From positions 1 through 5,852 of the forward strand of contig JAQCJA010000323.1 in assembly GCA_027593305.1 (NCBI GenBank): a stretch of DNA of 5,852 bases, in the 5' to 3' direction. Every line of letters starts with the position of its first letter. The first letter of the stretch is position 1. The notes under the pieces were generated by a model. The model was not told the origin of the DNA and ran no database searches. It was given only the letters and a program-made list of their open reading frames with translations. This DNA comes from a bacterium (lineage in GTDB: Bacteria > Latescibacterota > UBA2968 > UBA8231). Made by a program: the position numbers and the translations under genes. Below, piece by piece: positions 1 through 5,790 of this stretch.

Positions 1-67
1 CTCCAGATCCTTCCAAGTGGGGGCGGAGTCCAACTTAACACACTGTCCGAATTTCGGGGACCACCTC
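1..67. mobile_element. Possible insertion-sequence end (IS3-like), remnant
   Basis: The segment carrying TGTCCGAATTTCGGGGACC (45-63), preceded by a purine-rich stretch with GTCCAAC, resembles from memory the terminal sequences of some IS3-family elements. It sits immediately before the point where homology to the downstream oxidase-like fragment begins, which would explain why that fragment has no proper start. No transposase can be read, the partner end is outside the window, and no target duplication can be checked. It could equally be ordinary intergenic sequence. Confidence 0.2.
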
Positions 68-281
68 TAACAAGATCTATCCACACTTGAGTGAGCAGGC
101 GACAGACTTCATCGCCCGTTCACCATTTCTGGTGATGGCCACCGTCGATGCCGACGGCATGCCAACGGCCAGCCCCAAAGGTGATCACCCCGGCTTTGTC
201 CACGTACAGGACCGGCACACCCTTTTCATGCCCGAGCGTAAGGGCAACCGTCTGGTGATCTGCTACCAGAACATCCTAGCC
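66..281 (+). pseudogene. Internal fragment of a PPOX-like (FMN split-barrel) flavoprotein gene
   Basis: The reading frame gives ...SEQATDFIARSPFLVMATV, then DADGMPTASPKGDHPGFV and a GNRLV/YQNIL segment. This is the characteristic N-terminal half of pyridoxamine-5'-phosphate-oxidase-like proteins, which bind FMN in a split beta-barrel and act on small molecules in the cytoplasm. Family members are usually about 150-220 residues, but only about 65-70 recognisable residues remain. The frame is open from 39, yet no ATG or GTG precedes the homology. The only candidate start is TTG at 87, with no Shine-Dalgarno sequence, so the 5' end appears lost. After YQNILA (about 280) the frame merely reads the antisense strand of the molybdoenzyme gene up to 1106, so the 3' end is lost too. 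I read it as a double-ended fragment with no function. The exact edges are approximate. Confidence 0.65.
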
Positions 282-1070
282 CGGATCTTGCACATCATCC
301 CAGATGGAGACGGGCGCATCAACGCGCGAGTTGACCGTGGCCGTTGCAGCGTTCGACCACTTGAATGGTCGATTTTCCGGTTTGCTCTCCCAGTAACCCA
401 GATAGTCGTCGTCGATAAGCTCGATCCGTGTGATCCACTTCGGCATCTTCTGACCGTAGTGGCCCGGATTGATGAGGCGCACCGGGTAGCCGTGCTTGGA
501 GGGCAGCTGGTCGCCATTCATCTCCCACGCCAGCAACACATTGTCACGGATGGCCCGCGCCACGGGAATCGAGGTCGTATACCCGTCGACGCTCGTGAAC
601 TTGACCTGCGTTGCCTCTGTCCGCACGCCGGCCAGGGCCAGCACCTCGGCAAAACGCGTCCCACCCCATTCGGCATTGCCCACCAGTGGGCCACCGATCC
701 AGTTCCCGATACACTGCATCGTCATGACCTGATGCTGCATCGGCATCTGCAGGATGTCCTCGTAGGTGATGCCGGTGATCGGATTCTCGACCAGCCCATC
801 GATGGCCATCGACCAGTTCGGCGCGCGCAGCTTCGGGTCGTAGTTCTGACCGTTGATCGACTGCAGGTAGAAACGATCGTTTGCCGTGATCGGCGGCGCC
901 GGCAGTATGTTGCCTGGTTCCCCCATGTCCGGCTCCATGGGGGGAGCCGTGGGCATGCTGCGAAAATCGACTTTGTTGCTGTCGCATCCCAGTTGCGGCA
1001 CGATGGACCAGATAAAAGCGACGCCTCCTGCGCGGAGAAATCGTCTACGGGAGGATTCAGACAGTTCCAT
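276..1070 (-). CDS. Tat-exported molybdopterin oxidoreductase (sulfite-oxidase fold), probably 3'-truncated
   Basis: Predicted 264-residue periplasmic or membrane-anchored oxidoreductase carrying a molybdenum-pterin cofactor. The start at 1070 is chosen because GAGGGG lies a few bases upstream and the protein then opens with a twin-arginine signal (SRRRFLR, residues 7-13) and a hydrophobic stretch ending LGC (Cys29). Cys29 could be a lipid-anchor site, though Gln at -3 is atypical. Residues 65-225 carry the cofactor-binding fold. MTMQCIGN includes Cys120, the expected molybdenum-ligating cysteine, and PVRLINPGHYGQKMPKWITRIEL (196-218) is the family's conserved segment. The product stops at WDDVQDPG soon after SRVDAP, where sulfite oxidases normally continue into a dimerisation domain, and it abuts the oxidase-like fragment. 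I infer 3' truncation, although some relatives lack that domain. It follows the barrel gene by 23 nt, suggesting co-transcription. Substrate unknown. Confidence 0.8.
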   Translation of the reverse strand: MELSESSRRRFLRAGGVAFIWSIVPQLGCDSNKVDFRSMPTAPPMEPDMGEPGNILPAPPITANDRFYLQSINGQNYDPKLRAPNWSMAIDGLVENPITGITYEDILQMPMQHQVMTMQCIGNWIGGPLVGNAEWGGTRFAEVLALAGVRTEATQVKFTSVDGYTTSIPVARAIRDNVLLAWEMNGDQLPSKHGYPVRLINPGHYGQKMPKWITRIELIDDDYLGYWESKPENRPFKWSNAATATVNSRVDAPVSIWDDVQDPG

Positions 1071-1093
1071 TTTTCGCCCCTCTTTCTTGTTCG

Positions 1094-1560
1094 TCAGCCA
1101 CCGTAGGATATCCCTATGCCCCACGACGAACCTGCACCGACATTCTCGCCATCCGCCGCCCACTCCATCAGCAGATCCAGCCACACACCCCCGTGCAGCC
1201 GCACAGCCGCATTGAGGCCGACCTGCACTGCGTCGCCCTCTGACACCTGCTGACCGGCACCGACCAACCCGAGATTCACCAAACTGCCAGTGCGTGTATC
1301 GCGTCGACTCGCGAAACCCTTGAGGAACACGCGCTCGTGCGGCGTAGCACCGATCTCAGAGGAGACGACCCACTGATCTGAGAAGGCGCCACCGCGCCAC
1401 CGATACGCCAGTTCGGCACCGACATACAATGGCAAGGGCCACAGTGACCTGGCCGCCAGAATACGCCCCTCCACATCGGCCGAGCCGGTTCCGAGGGCCG
1501 GATTGTAGGTGTCGTGATAGCCCGTGGGGATTTTGATCTGGACCATGGGCGACAATGGCC
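1094..1560 (-). pseudogene. 3' fragment of an outer-membrane beta-barrel protein gene
   Basis: About 150 codons remain, reading from PLSPMVQIKIPTGYHDTYNP to the stop at 1094. The sequence has alternating polar and hydrophobic strands with many Gly, Trp and Tyr residues (LYVGAELAYRWRGG, VQVGLNAAVRLHGGVWLDLLMEW, GIGISYGG), as expected for the last strands of an outer-membrane barrel. IKIPTGY resembles the phenol-degradation 'MetA-pathway' or general transporter-like barrels. The 5' part, including any signal peptide, is missing: at about 1550-1570 the frame runs into antisense-free but unrelated reverse-transcriptase sequence in another frame. The start usable in the remaining frame (1921) lies inside the intron and is not real. 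It lies 23 nt upstream of the molybdoenzyme gene and probably formed an operon with it. The exact function of the barrel is unknown. Confidence 0.6.
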
Positions 1561-2561
1561 AGCACCCACGTTCCGGTCCGGGCTCTGCGCCAATACCAAG
1601 CGAAGCCCAGAAAATCGAAGCGTCCTGGCCCCTTTCCCTTCGTCTGCGTCTTCGGGGGACGCTCGAAAGGAATGAGCCTTGTCTTCTCCGGCTGTAGCGA
1701 CAGCCCGTACTTCGCCAACCGCTTGCCAAGCACCTCCAGCACTCGCGCCGCATCCTCGCGATGTTCGAAGCCGATGATAAAATCATCCGCGTAGCGGATG
1801 ATCTCCGCCGCACCATGCAGACGCGGCAGGATCTCGTCTTCAAGCCAACGATCGAGGACGTGGTGCAGATAGAGATTGCCCAGCAATGGTGACAGGGCTG
1901 AGCCTTGGGCAGTGCCTTCATCCGGCGTCGTCAGATCCGCGCCGTCCAGCACACCCACGTGCAGGCACTTGCCGACGAGGCGTTTGATCGCTCCGTCGGG
2001 GACCCGCTCGGATAACATCTTCAACAGAATCTGGTGATCGATGCTGTCGAAGTAGGAAGCGATGTCCGCCTCCAGGATCCATTTCGCTTTGCCGTTCATC
2101 ACCACCCGATTCAGCGCCCGCAGTGCATCGTGGGCGCTGCGCCTGGGACGAAAGCCATAGGAGCAGTCCCGAAAATCCTGCTCATAGACTGGCGATAGCA
2201 CCTCGCGCAGGACGCTCTGTACCATCTTGTCCTCGAAGCACGAAATTCCGATCGGCCGAGTCTTGCCTTCGCCCTTCGGGATGTGGACCCGCTGGATGGG
2301 TTGATGACGCCACCGTTTGCTGCGGAGCTTCTCGTGCAGGACCTGCAGGTTCGCTGCCAGGTCCTGTCCGTACGTCTCCTTGGTCACGCCGTCGATGCCA
2401 ACAGCCGCATCCGGCCGCTGGCTTTGATACGCCCGTCGCAGTGCATCCACATCAATCAAGTGGGCCAGCGAGTGAAACTGACCCTGCGGCTCACGCCGCG
2501 CTCGTTCTGCTACCTCCAAAAGTTGCGGGGACATGGACCCCGACGTCGATGCATCGGTCAT
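1556..2561 (-). pseudogene. ltrA: Group II intron reverse transcriptase/maturase, C-terminally truncated
   Basis: Multifunctional intron-encoded protein that in intact elements reverse-transcribes and helps splice its intron. The start at 2561 is supported by AGGAGG five bases upstream. Visible RT blocks are VGIDGVTKETYG (54-65), HIPKGEGKTRPIGI (93-106), YGFRPRRSAHDA (135-146), ADIASYFDSIDH (165-176, catalytic Asp166), GTAQGSALSPLLGNLYL (216-232), IRYADDF (255-261, catalytic Asp259/260) and FDFLGF (315-320). Homology ends near GTWVL (residues 330-334), where a thumb/maturase domain X of roughly 80-120 residues, and sometimes an endonuclease domain, should follow. The frame stays open for about 67 further codons to 1356, but these read the barrel gene out of frame and are not RT. 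The polymerase core is complete, but a protein lacking the maturase domain is unlikely to support splicing. I use ltrA only as the generic family name. Confidence 0.85.
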
Positions 2562-3165
2562 GGTGCCCTCCTGAAGATCATGTCAACACGGGCTGCCTTC
2601 GCTCGCCCGGGTCCGGTTGCCAGTCCGTTCCCCGAGGTCAACGGTACTTTGCAGCCCTCCGAATCCCCTGCTCCATCGGTCGCCGCTCCGGTTCCCCTCG
2701 CGACAGCCTACCACGGCCAGACGCTTGTTCTTAGCCACGCAACGCATGCGTCTGGAACGCGCTGCATGTTGGAGAGTTCGTAAACGGTTCCCCAAACCGC
2801 ATCTACCGTGGAGAGACAAGGGCCTCCCAGGTTACTGGGCCATCCTCTTCGCGCGTGCCATGGTCATTCACACCCCGCCGGTGCGCCGCCGCCTCGCCCA
2901 ATATTGGTGGCGACACTGCTGCCTTCAGGTAATCCGGCACCTTGGGCTCTGCCGGAACGTTCTATTTTCGGGGCCACACACACACGGCTCACACGTTCGC
3001 TATCTACGCTTCAACGACGACGTTGCCGCAGTCGCTGCAAGACTCACTGCTGGCCTGCCGGGCTCAGCTTTGGCCAGGTGGGTTTCGCACCCACTGGATG
3101 ACTAACGATATTTCAGAAAGATTCACCTCCTTCCTTCCCTATCGACCAGTATTGCCTGGTCGCAC
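2562..3165 (-). ncRNA. Group II intron 5' ribozyme region (domain I onward)
   Basis: Between the intron 5' end and the RT start, all frames are broken by stops or give only low-complexity products without family resemblance, as expected for ribozyme RNA (domains I-III and the start of IV). Visible structure includes the 5' GTGCG followed by a 6-bp hairpin (3161-3144), a GTGGGTGCGAAACCCAC hairpin at about 3085-3101, and the candidate EBS1 hairpin at 2927-2942. Domain boundaries cannot be drawn without a covariance model. The catalytic domains V and VI lie beyond the RT in an intact intron and are missing here. Confidence 0.55.
2927..2942 (-). other. Candidate EBS1 hairpin of the group II intron
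   Basis: On the minus strand AGGT-GCCGGATT-ACCT forms a 4-bp stem with an 8-nt loop. The loop bases CGGATT (2936-2931) can pair with AGTCCG, the last six bases before the proposed intron 5' end (3171-3166), using five Watson-Crick pairs and one G-U. Position about 230 nt into the intron fits exon-binding site 1 in domain I. A six-base match could be chance. Presentation in a hairpin loop at the right depth makes it more credible. I found no convincing EBS2 (only a 4-base match). Confidence 0.4.
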
Positions 3166-3180
3166 CGGACTTGTAGTCCG
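3166..3180 (-). other. Intron-flanking hairpin / candidate IBS1 (5' exon end)
   Basis: The 15 bases directly upstream of the intron on its own strand read CGGACTACAAGTCCG, a perfect 6-bp stem with a 3-nt loop. The 3' arm AGTCCG is the candidate intron-binding site 1. Some group II introns, notably class C, insert next to stem-loops such as terminators or attC sites, so the hairpin may be the insertion target. No U-tract follows it, and no integron context is visible. Confidence 0.35.
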
Positions 3181-3710
3181 AACGCGTATGCAAGCTGCAA
3201 GTAGGGCTAACCCAGTCGCCTAAGCTGCCTGCCTGTTTCGATGTTGCCTTTGTTCAACCCGCTCCATAACATGCGGGTATGCAGACCACCGACATCGACT
3301 TCGACAGTGCCTCCTACCATGATAGCGGCGGGGAGATCTACCCTCTCACCACCTGCGTTAGGTCCGAGGGCAATGCCTATGTGTCCGGCCCTGTCTCCAA
3401 CAACAGTAACGTGGTGGCCCACCAGAAGTGGCTGTTACCCCGTTCTGGCTGGTTCATCGGAATGCACTGACCAGAGGAGTGCTCGAGGCAGTCACCGGCA
3501 TGGCTGCCGGCTCATTCAGATCGTCCCGAGATGGTAGCACGCCACCCCTCTGACAGCGTCGCCTTGCCGGCTGGCTCAGGATCGTCACGCTGCCCACTTT
3601 TCTATTGTGAGAGCGCACCGAGCTATCTTTTTATGAAAAAACCGTCCCCTATTGAGGGGTGTTTGAGGGAACACGGGGGTGAGTGCAAATCGTAATTTTG
3701 TGGAAAAACA
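3166..3710. other. Intergenic region without recognisable gene; several hairpins
   Basis: About 545 nt outside the intron. ORFs of 63-98 codons exist on both strands (3207-3422 minus, 3241-3537 plus, 3279-3470 plus), but none shows a family motif or a convincing ribosome binding site, and they overlap each other. Structure is present: TGGTGG-C-CCACCA (3412-3424) nested between GTAAC (3406-3410) and GTTAC (3434-3438); CCGGCA-TGGC-TGCCGG (3495-3510); and an imperfect ~25-nt direct repeat, TGCCGGCT...CAG-ATCGTC-CG, at 3505-3528 and 3565-3589. The final ~110 nt is AT-richer and should contain the promoter of the HAD gene, but I cannot pick a convincing -35/-10 pair. Confidence 0.5.
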
Positions 3711-4403
3711 ATGACTTACAGTATCAAGAACATCAAAGCCATCCTGTTTGACATGGACGGCACCCTGGTCGATTCGGAAAAGCTCACAGAGCGTGCCTTG
3801 CTGGCGCTGCTGACGGAGCGTGACATCTCCACGGTCGGTCTCGACCTTGTGCAATTCCACGGTGTCACCTGGAAACGGATCGCCACCCGATTGCGCCAGC
3901 TGGTTCCGGACCTGGCCGTCGATGACACCCAACTGGCGGCCGATATCGAGGCCCGCTTTCAGGTGCTCTTCGAGAACGAGCCACCAACGCTGATCCCCGG
4001 TGCCCGCGAGGCCTTCGTCGCTGCCGCCCGCGTCTGTCCGGAGACAACGACGATCGTCACCGGCAGCGAAGCCCGTGCGGTTGAGATCCTGCTCGATCGA
4101 GCCCGACTGCGTGACTGCTGTGTCGGCTACACGAGCAGCGACCAGTACCACCAGTCCAAACCTGATCCCGAGAGTTATCTCATGGCTGCACGGCGACTGG
4201 GCGTAGCCGCCGAGCACTGTCTGGTTTTTGAAGACTCACGGCCCGGACTGCTGGCGGCCCAGGCGGCGGGCATGTGGCGGATTGCCATCACTTGCGGTTC
4301 ACCCGATCGAGTCCGTCAGGCGCAGGATCTCGCCCACCTCGGCATCGACGACTATACGGCCCTGCCAGCAGATTTCTTCGACTCCGTCGCCCGTACCGAC
4401 TGA
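3711..4403 (+). CDS. HAD-superfamily hydrolase, beta-phosphoglucomutase/phosphatase-like
   Basis: Complete 230-residue cytoplasmic enzyme expected to hydrolyse or transfer a phosphate on a small molecule, typically a sugar phosphate or phosphoglycolate, via an aspartyl-phosphate. All four HAD motifs are visible: motif I FDMDGTLVDSE (13-23; nucleophile Asp14, acid/base Asp16), motif II TIVTGS (114-119), motif III Lys150 in SKPDPESY, and motif IV FEDSRPG (173-179; Glu174/Asp175 for Mg2+). An alpha-helical cap lies at about 20-90, inserted between motifs I and II, as in subfamily IA. The start at 3711 lies just before this fold, with only a weak GGA six bases upstream. KPDPESYLMAARRLG and the following EDS are typical of beta-phosphoglucomutase/GPH-like members, but phosphatase and mutase cannot be told apart from sequence alone. 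It converges on the dehydrogenase gene. Confidence 0.9.
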   Translation: MTYSIKNIKAILFDMDGTLVDSEKLTERALLALLTERDISTVGLDLVQFHGVTWKRIATRLRQLVPDLAVDDTQLAADIEARFQVLFENEPPTLIPGAREAFVAAARVCPETTTIVTGSEARAVEILLDRARLRDCCVGYTSSDQYHQSKPDPESYLMAARRLGVAAEHCLVFEDSRPGLLAAQAAGMWRIAITCGSPDRVRQAQDLAHLGIDDYTALPADFFDSVARTD

Positions 4404-4410
4404 TTCTGCC

Positions 4411-4427
4411 CGCGCATCCGATGCGTG
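4411..4427 (+). terminator. Weak hairpin between convergent genes
   Basis: CGCGCAT-CCG-ATGCGTG lies in the 40-nt gap between the two converging genes and forms a 7-bp stem (one G-U on the plus-strand RNA). No U-tract follows on either strand, so it may pause or protect transcript ends rather than act as a true intrinsic terminator. Confidence 0.25.
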
Positions 4428-4443
4428 CAATCCACCATGTGCT

Positions 4444-5451
4444 CTACGAGCGCAACTCACCGGCAACGCGCAGGATCGTCTCCTGAACCAGCAGTTCGTG
4501 TTCGGCGTCGCGAGCCGGGGCCTGGCCGTCGCGCACAACGGCGATGAAGTCGACGAGTTCAGCGTCGTAACACTGCTGCCGGCCGCGTGTCGCCAGTTCG
4601 ACGATCTGCTCCCCTTGCTGGAAGCCACCGCGAGCCTCATCCAGGCACAGTCGGATCCGCGTTCCGGGCTCAAAGGGTTCGAGGATGATCGCCGATCCCT
4701 TCGTCCCGTAGACTTCAAAGCGGCGCGCCATGGGGCGAGTCTCCCGGGCGGCGATATCGACGGTGGCAATCGCTTGAGCAAACTCGAATACGCCGAGGCC
4801 GTTGCACTTGAATCCAGGGACCAGAGCGCCGTCCTCGCGCAGGAACGACGTCACCTTCTCCGGTCGTCCCAGGATCCACAGGATCTGATCGAGAACGTGG
4901 CCGGACAGGTCGTACAGGATACCACCTTCGTGGCCGTCGGCGATGATCTGCTGCGCCTCCTTCGGCAGAAAGGTCGACATGTGGGCGCGGACCGAGAACA
5001 CGTCGCCGAGGAAACCCGCCCGGGCCCAATCGGTGACCTGTCGGAAGGCTTCGTGATAACGCAGCATGTAACCCATCTGAATGTGGATGGCGCCTGCCTT
5101 CGCTGCGGCAAAGACACGCTGTGCATGAGCCCAGTCATCACCAGCAGGTTTGTCGTACCAGACGTGCTTGCCCGCAGCAACAATCGCCTCGGCCTGGCCA
5201 AGGCTCTCATCGTTACGGCCCTCGGCGGCAATGGCGATGATGGACTCATCTGCCAACATTTCCGCTTCGCTGTCGAACCACTTCACGTCGGCAAAGACGC
5301 CCCGTCCTGCGACAGCGGCGCGGCGTTCGGCGTTCGGCTCGAAGACGCCGACAAAGTCGATGTCCGGGTTCTGCTGCATCGACTGGAGTTTGCCGCCGGC
5401 ATGCCCGTGGCCAGTGCCGTACTGGGCCATGCGAAGTCTGCTCGTACTCAT
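4444..5451 (-). CDS. GFO/IDH/MocA-family NAD(P)-dependent oxidoreductase
   Basis: Complete 335-residue cytoplasmic dehydrogenase, expected to oxidise or reduce a sugar, inositol or related polyol with NAD(P). The start at 5451 is chosen because GGAGG lies seven bases upstream and the product then opens directly with the Rossmann strand. An in-frame ATG two codons earlier, and the extension to 5538 (which includes a FIAVRFIAVR repeat), are less likely. Residues 6-120 form the nucleotide-binding domain, with GTGHGHAGG (12-20, a variant glycine loop) and VGVFEPN (34-40). HVWYDKPAG (96-104) holds the family's catalytic Lys-Pro motif (usually EKP, here DKP, Lys101). The C-terminal alpha/beta domain includes MGYMLRYHEAF (126-136) and GGILYDLSGHVLD (176-188; Asp181/His185), the substrate-binding motif of the family. 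Length is normal. The true substrate is not deducible. It is preceded by an unusual leader containing tandem repeats and a terminator. Confidence 0.92.
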   Translation of the reverse strand: MSTSRLRMAQYGTGHGHAGGKLQSMQQNPDIDFVGVFEPNAERRAAVAGRGVFADVKWFDSEAEMLADESIIAIAAEGRNDESLGQAEAIVAAGKHVWYDKPAGDDWAHAQRVFAAAKAGAIHIQMGYMLRYHEAFRQVTDWARAGFLGDVFSVRAHMSTFLPKEAQQIIADGHEGGILYDLSGHVLDQILWILGRPEKVTSFLREDGALVPGFKCNGLGVFEFAQAIATVDIAARETRPMARRFEVYGTKGSAIILEPFEPGTRIRLCLDEARGGFQQGEQIVELATRGRQQCYDAELVDFIAVVRDGQAPARDAEHELLVQETILRVAGELRS

Positions 5452-5466
5452 AACCATCCCTCCCCT
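5452..5466 (-). promoter_or_regulatory. Ribosome binding site of the oxidoreductase
   Basis: The minus strand reads GGGGAGGGATGGTT and then ATG at 5451. GGAGG at seven bases from the ATG is near ideal and decides the start codon over the in-frame ATG at 5457, which overlaps the end of the motif. Confidence 0.75.
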
Positions 5467-5494
5467 GACTGCAATGAACCTGACTGCAATGAAC
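5465..5494. repeat. 15-bp tandem direct repeat (two copies) before the RBS
   Basis: CTGACTGCAATGAAC occurs twice without interruption (5465-5479 and 5480-5494). It directly adjoins the Shine-Dalgarno sequence of the oxidoreductase, in its 5' leader. It may be a recent slippage duplication. Direct repeats at this place can also serve as a protein-binding site, but nothing identifies a regulator. Confidence 0.9.
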
Positions 5495-5590
5495 CGCGAT
5501 TTGGCCAAACCAGCCTGACCATCTGATGAATGAAACACATAAAGGGCTTCGTTGCCGCATCATCGGCTGCAGTTGCCGCGCCGTCAGCCG

Positions 5591-5618
5591 TGGTTGATGG
5601 TTGATGGTTGATGGTTGA
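5591..5618. repeat. Heptamer tandem repeat TGGTTGA x4
   Basis: Four perfect consecutive copies of TGGTTGA (TCAACCA on the minus strand), located between the terminator and the oxidoreductase gene. Short heptamer arrays like this are found scattered in intergenic DNA of some bacteria. Copy number likely varies by slippage. Seven is not a multiple of three, but the array is non-coding here. Confidence 0.95.
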
Positions 5619-5627
5619 ATCTCAGAC

Positions 5628-5664
5628 AAAAAAAGCAGGAAACCCTGGGGAGGGCTTCCTGCTT
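5628..5664 (-). terminator. Intrinsic (rho-independent) terminator
   Basis: On the minus strand AAGCAGGAAGCCC (5664-5652) pairs with GGGTTTCCTGCTT (5645-5633), giving a 13-bp stem with one G-U pair, a 6-nt loop and a following U-tract (5634-5628). The wobble is an A-C mismatch on the plus strand, and no plus-strand U-tract exists, so direction is clear. It ends a transcript arriving from the right, or attenuates transcription into the oxidoreductase gene 177 nt downstream. Confidence 0.88.
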
Positions 5665-5785
5665 AGGGAGAGCTGTCAGACGGGGGAGAAAGCTGAGGTC
5701 CGTCCGACTTTCCGGAATGGCGATACGAGGCGGCCTATCGTCATTCCAGTTCGGCCGATCCCGAAAGATCAGCCGTGGGGATGGC
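5628..5785 (-). ncRNA. Candidate structured small RNA or leader RNA
   Basis: The sequence between a candidate promoter and the terminator can fold into consecutive stem-loops on the minus-strand RNA. First, CGGCTGATC pairs with GATCGGCCG around a 6-nt loop (5775-5752; 9 bp, one U-G). Second, CTGGAATG-CGATA pairs with TATCG-CATTCCGG (5749-5712; 8 + 5 bp, one A-C mismatch, one wobble). Third, GTCGGAC pairs with GTCTGAC (5708-5702 with 5681-5675; one G-U). The terminator hairpin follows. Most wobble pairs are valid only on the minus strand, supporting that direction. The longest internal ORF noticed with a plausible start is about 22 codons (ATG near 5743), unconvincing. It does not match 4.5S, 5S, tRNA or a riboswitch that I can recognise. 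It could be an independent sRNA or the leader of the oxidoreductase gene. The 5' end is estimated from the promoter. Confidence 0.45.
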
Positions 5786-5790
5786 AGAAC

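Larger units (their letters stand above)
1552..3165 (-). mobile_element. 3'-truncated group II intron (5' RNA region plus partial RT)
   Basis: Retroelement running right to left. The proposed 5' end is GTGCG at 3165-3161, the group II consensus GUGYG, immediately followed by a GACCAG/CTGGTC hairpin (3161-3144). Some 600 nt of non-coding, stop-rich but structured sequence then precede the reverse transcriptase start, the usual layout with the ORF looped out of RNA domain IV. A loop about 230 nt in (2931-2936) can pair with the six bases just upstream of the 5' end (see EBS1 entry). At about 1550-1570 the RT is cut and fused to an outer-membrane gene fragment. No domain V (the 34-nt catalytic hairpin) or domain VI can be found, so this copy should not splice or move by itself. 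Incomplete reverse transcription normally loses the 5' side of an intron, so a lost 3' side suggests later deletion or recombination. Confidence 0.7.

Noticed and set aside
87..1106. 339-codon plus-strand ORF as a single protein
   Set aside because: Only about the first 65 codons resemble a flavoprotein. The remainder is antisense to the molybdoenzyme gene, rich in Arg, His and Pro, with no domain.
2618..2623. Perfect CGGACT match to the IBS1 as EBS1
   Set aside because: It lies about 540 nt into the intron, next to the RT start and too far downstream for domain I. The hairpin-loop candidate at 2931-2936 is better placed.
3007..3045. Minus-strand ESCSDCGNVV resembling a TnpB/transposase zinc ribbon
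   Set aside because: Only one Cys-x2-Cys pair is present, stops flank it closely on both sides, and it lies inside the intron domain I region, so it looks like chance.
2123..3105. Overlapping plus-strand ORFs of 97-203 codons
   Set aside because: They are antisense to the RT gene or lie in the intron's RNA region, and show low-complexity Arg/Pro/Ser-rich products.
3190..3260. Possible integron attC site (GGGTTAGCC / GCCTAAGC motifs)
   Set aside because: The motifs do not fit the GTTRRRY / RYYYAAC core consensus, and no cassette or integrase is present.
3636..3659. CCCCT-ATTG-AGGGG hairpin next to an A6 run as a minus-strand terminator
   Set aside because: The stem is only 5 bp and separated from the U-tract by four bases, and no minus-strand gene needs it.
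3585..4217. 210-codon minus-strand ORF
   Set aside because: Antisense shadow of the HAD gene, which carries all four catalytic motifs on plus.
4228..5526. 432-codon plus-strand ORF
   Set aside because: It begins inside the HAD gene and is antisense to the oxidoreductase, whose strand has conserved family motifs and an excellent RBS. Long antisense frames are common in GC-rich DNA.
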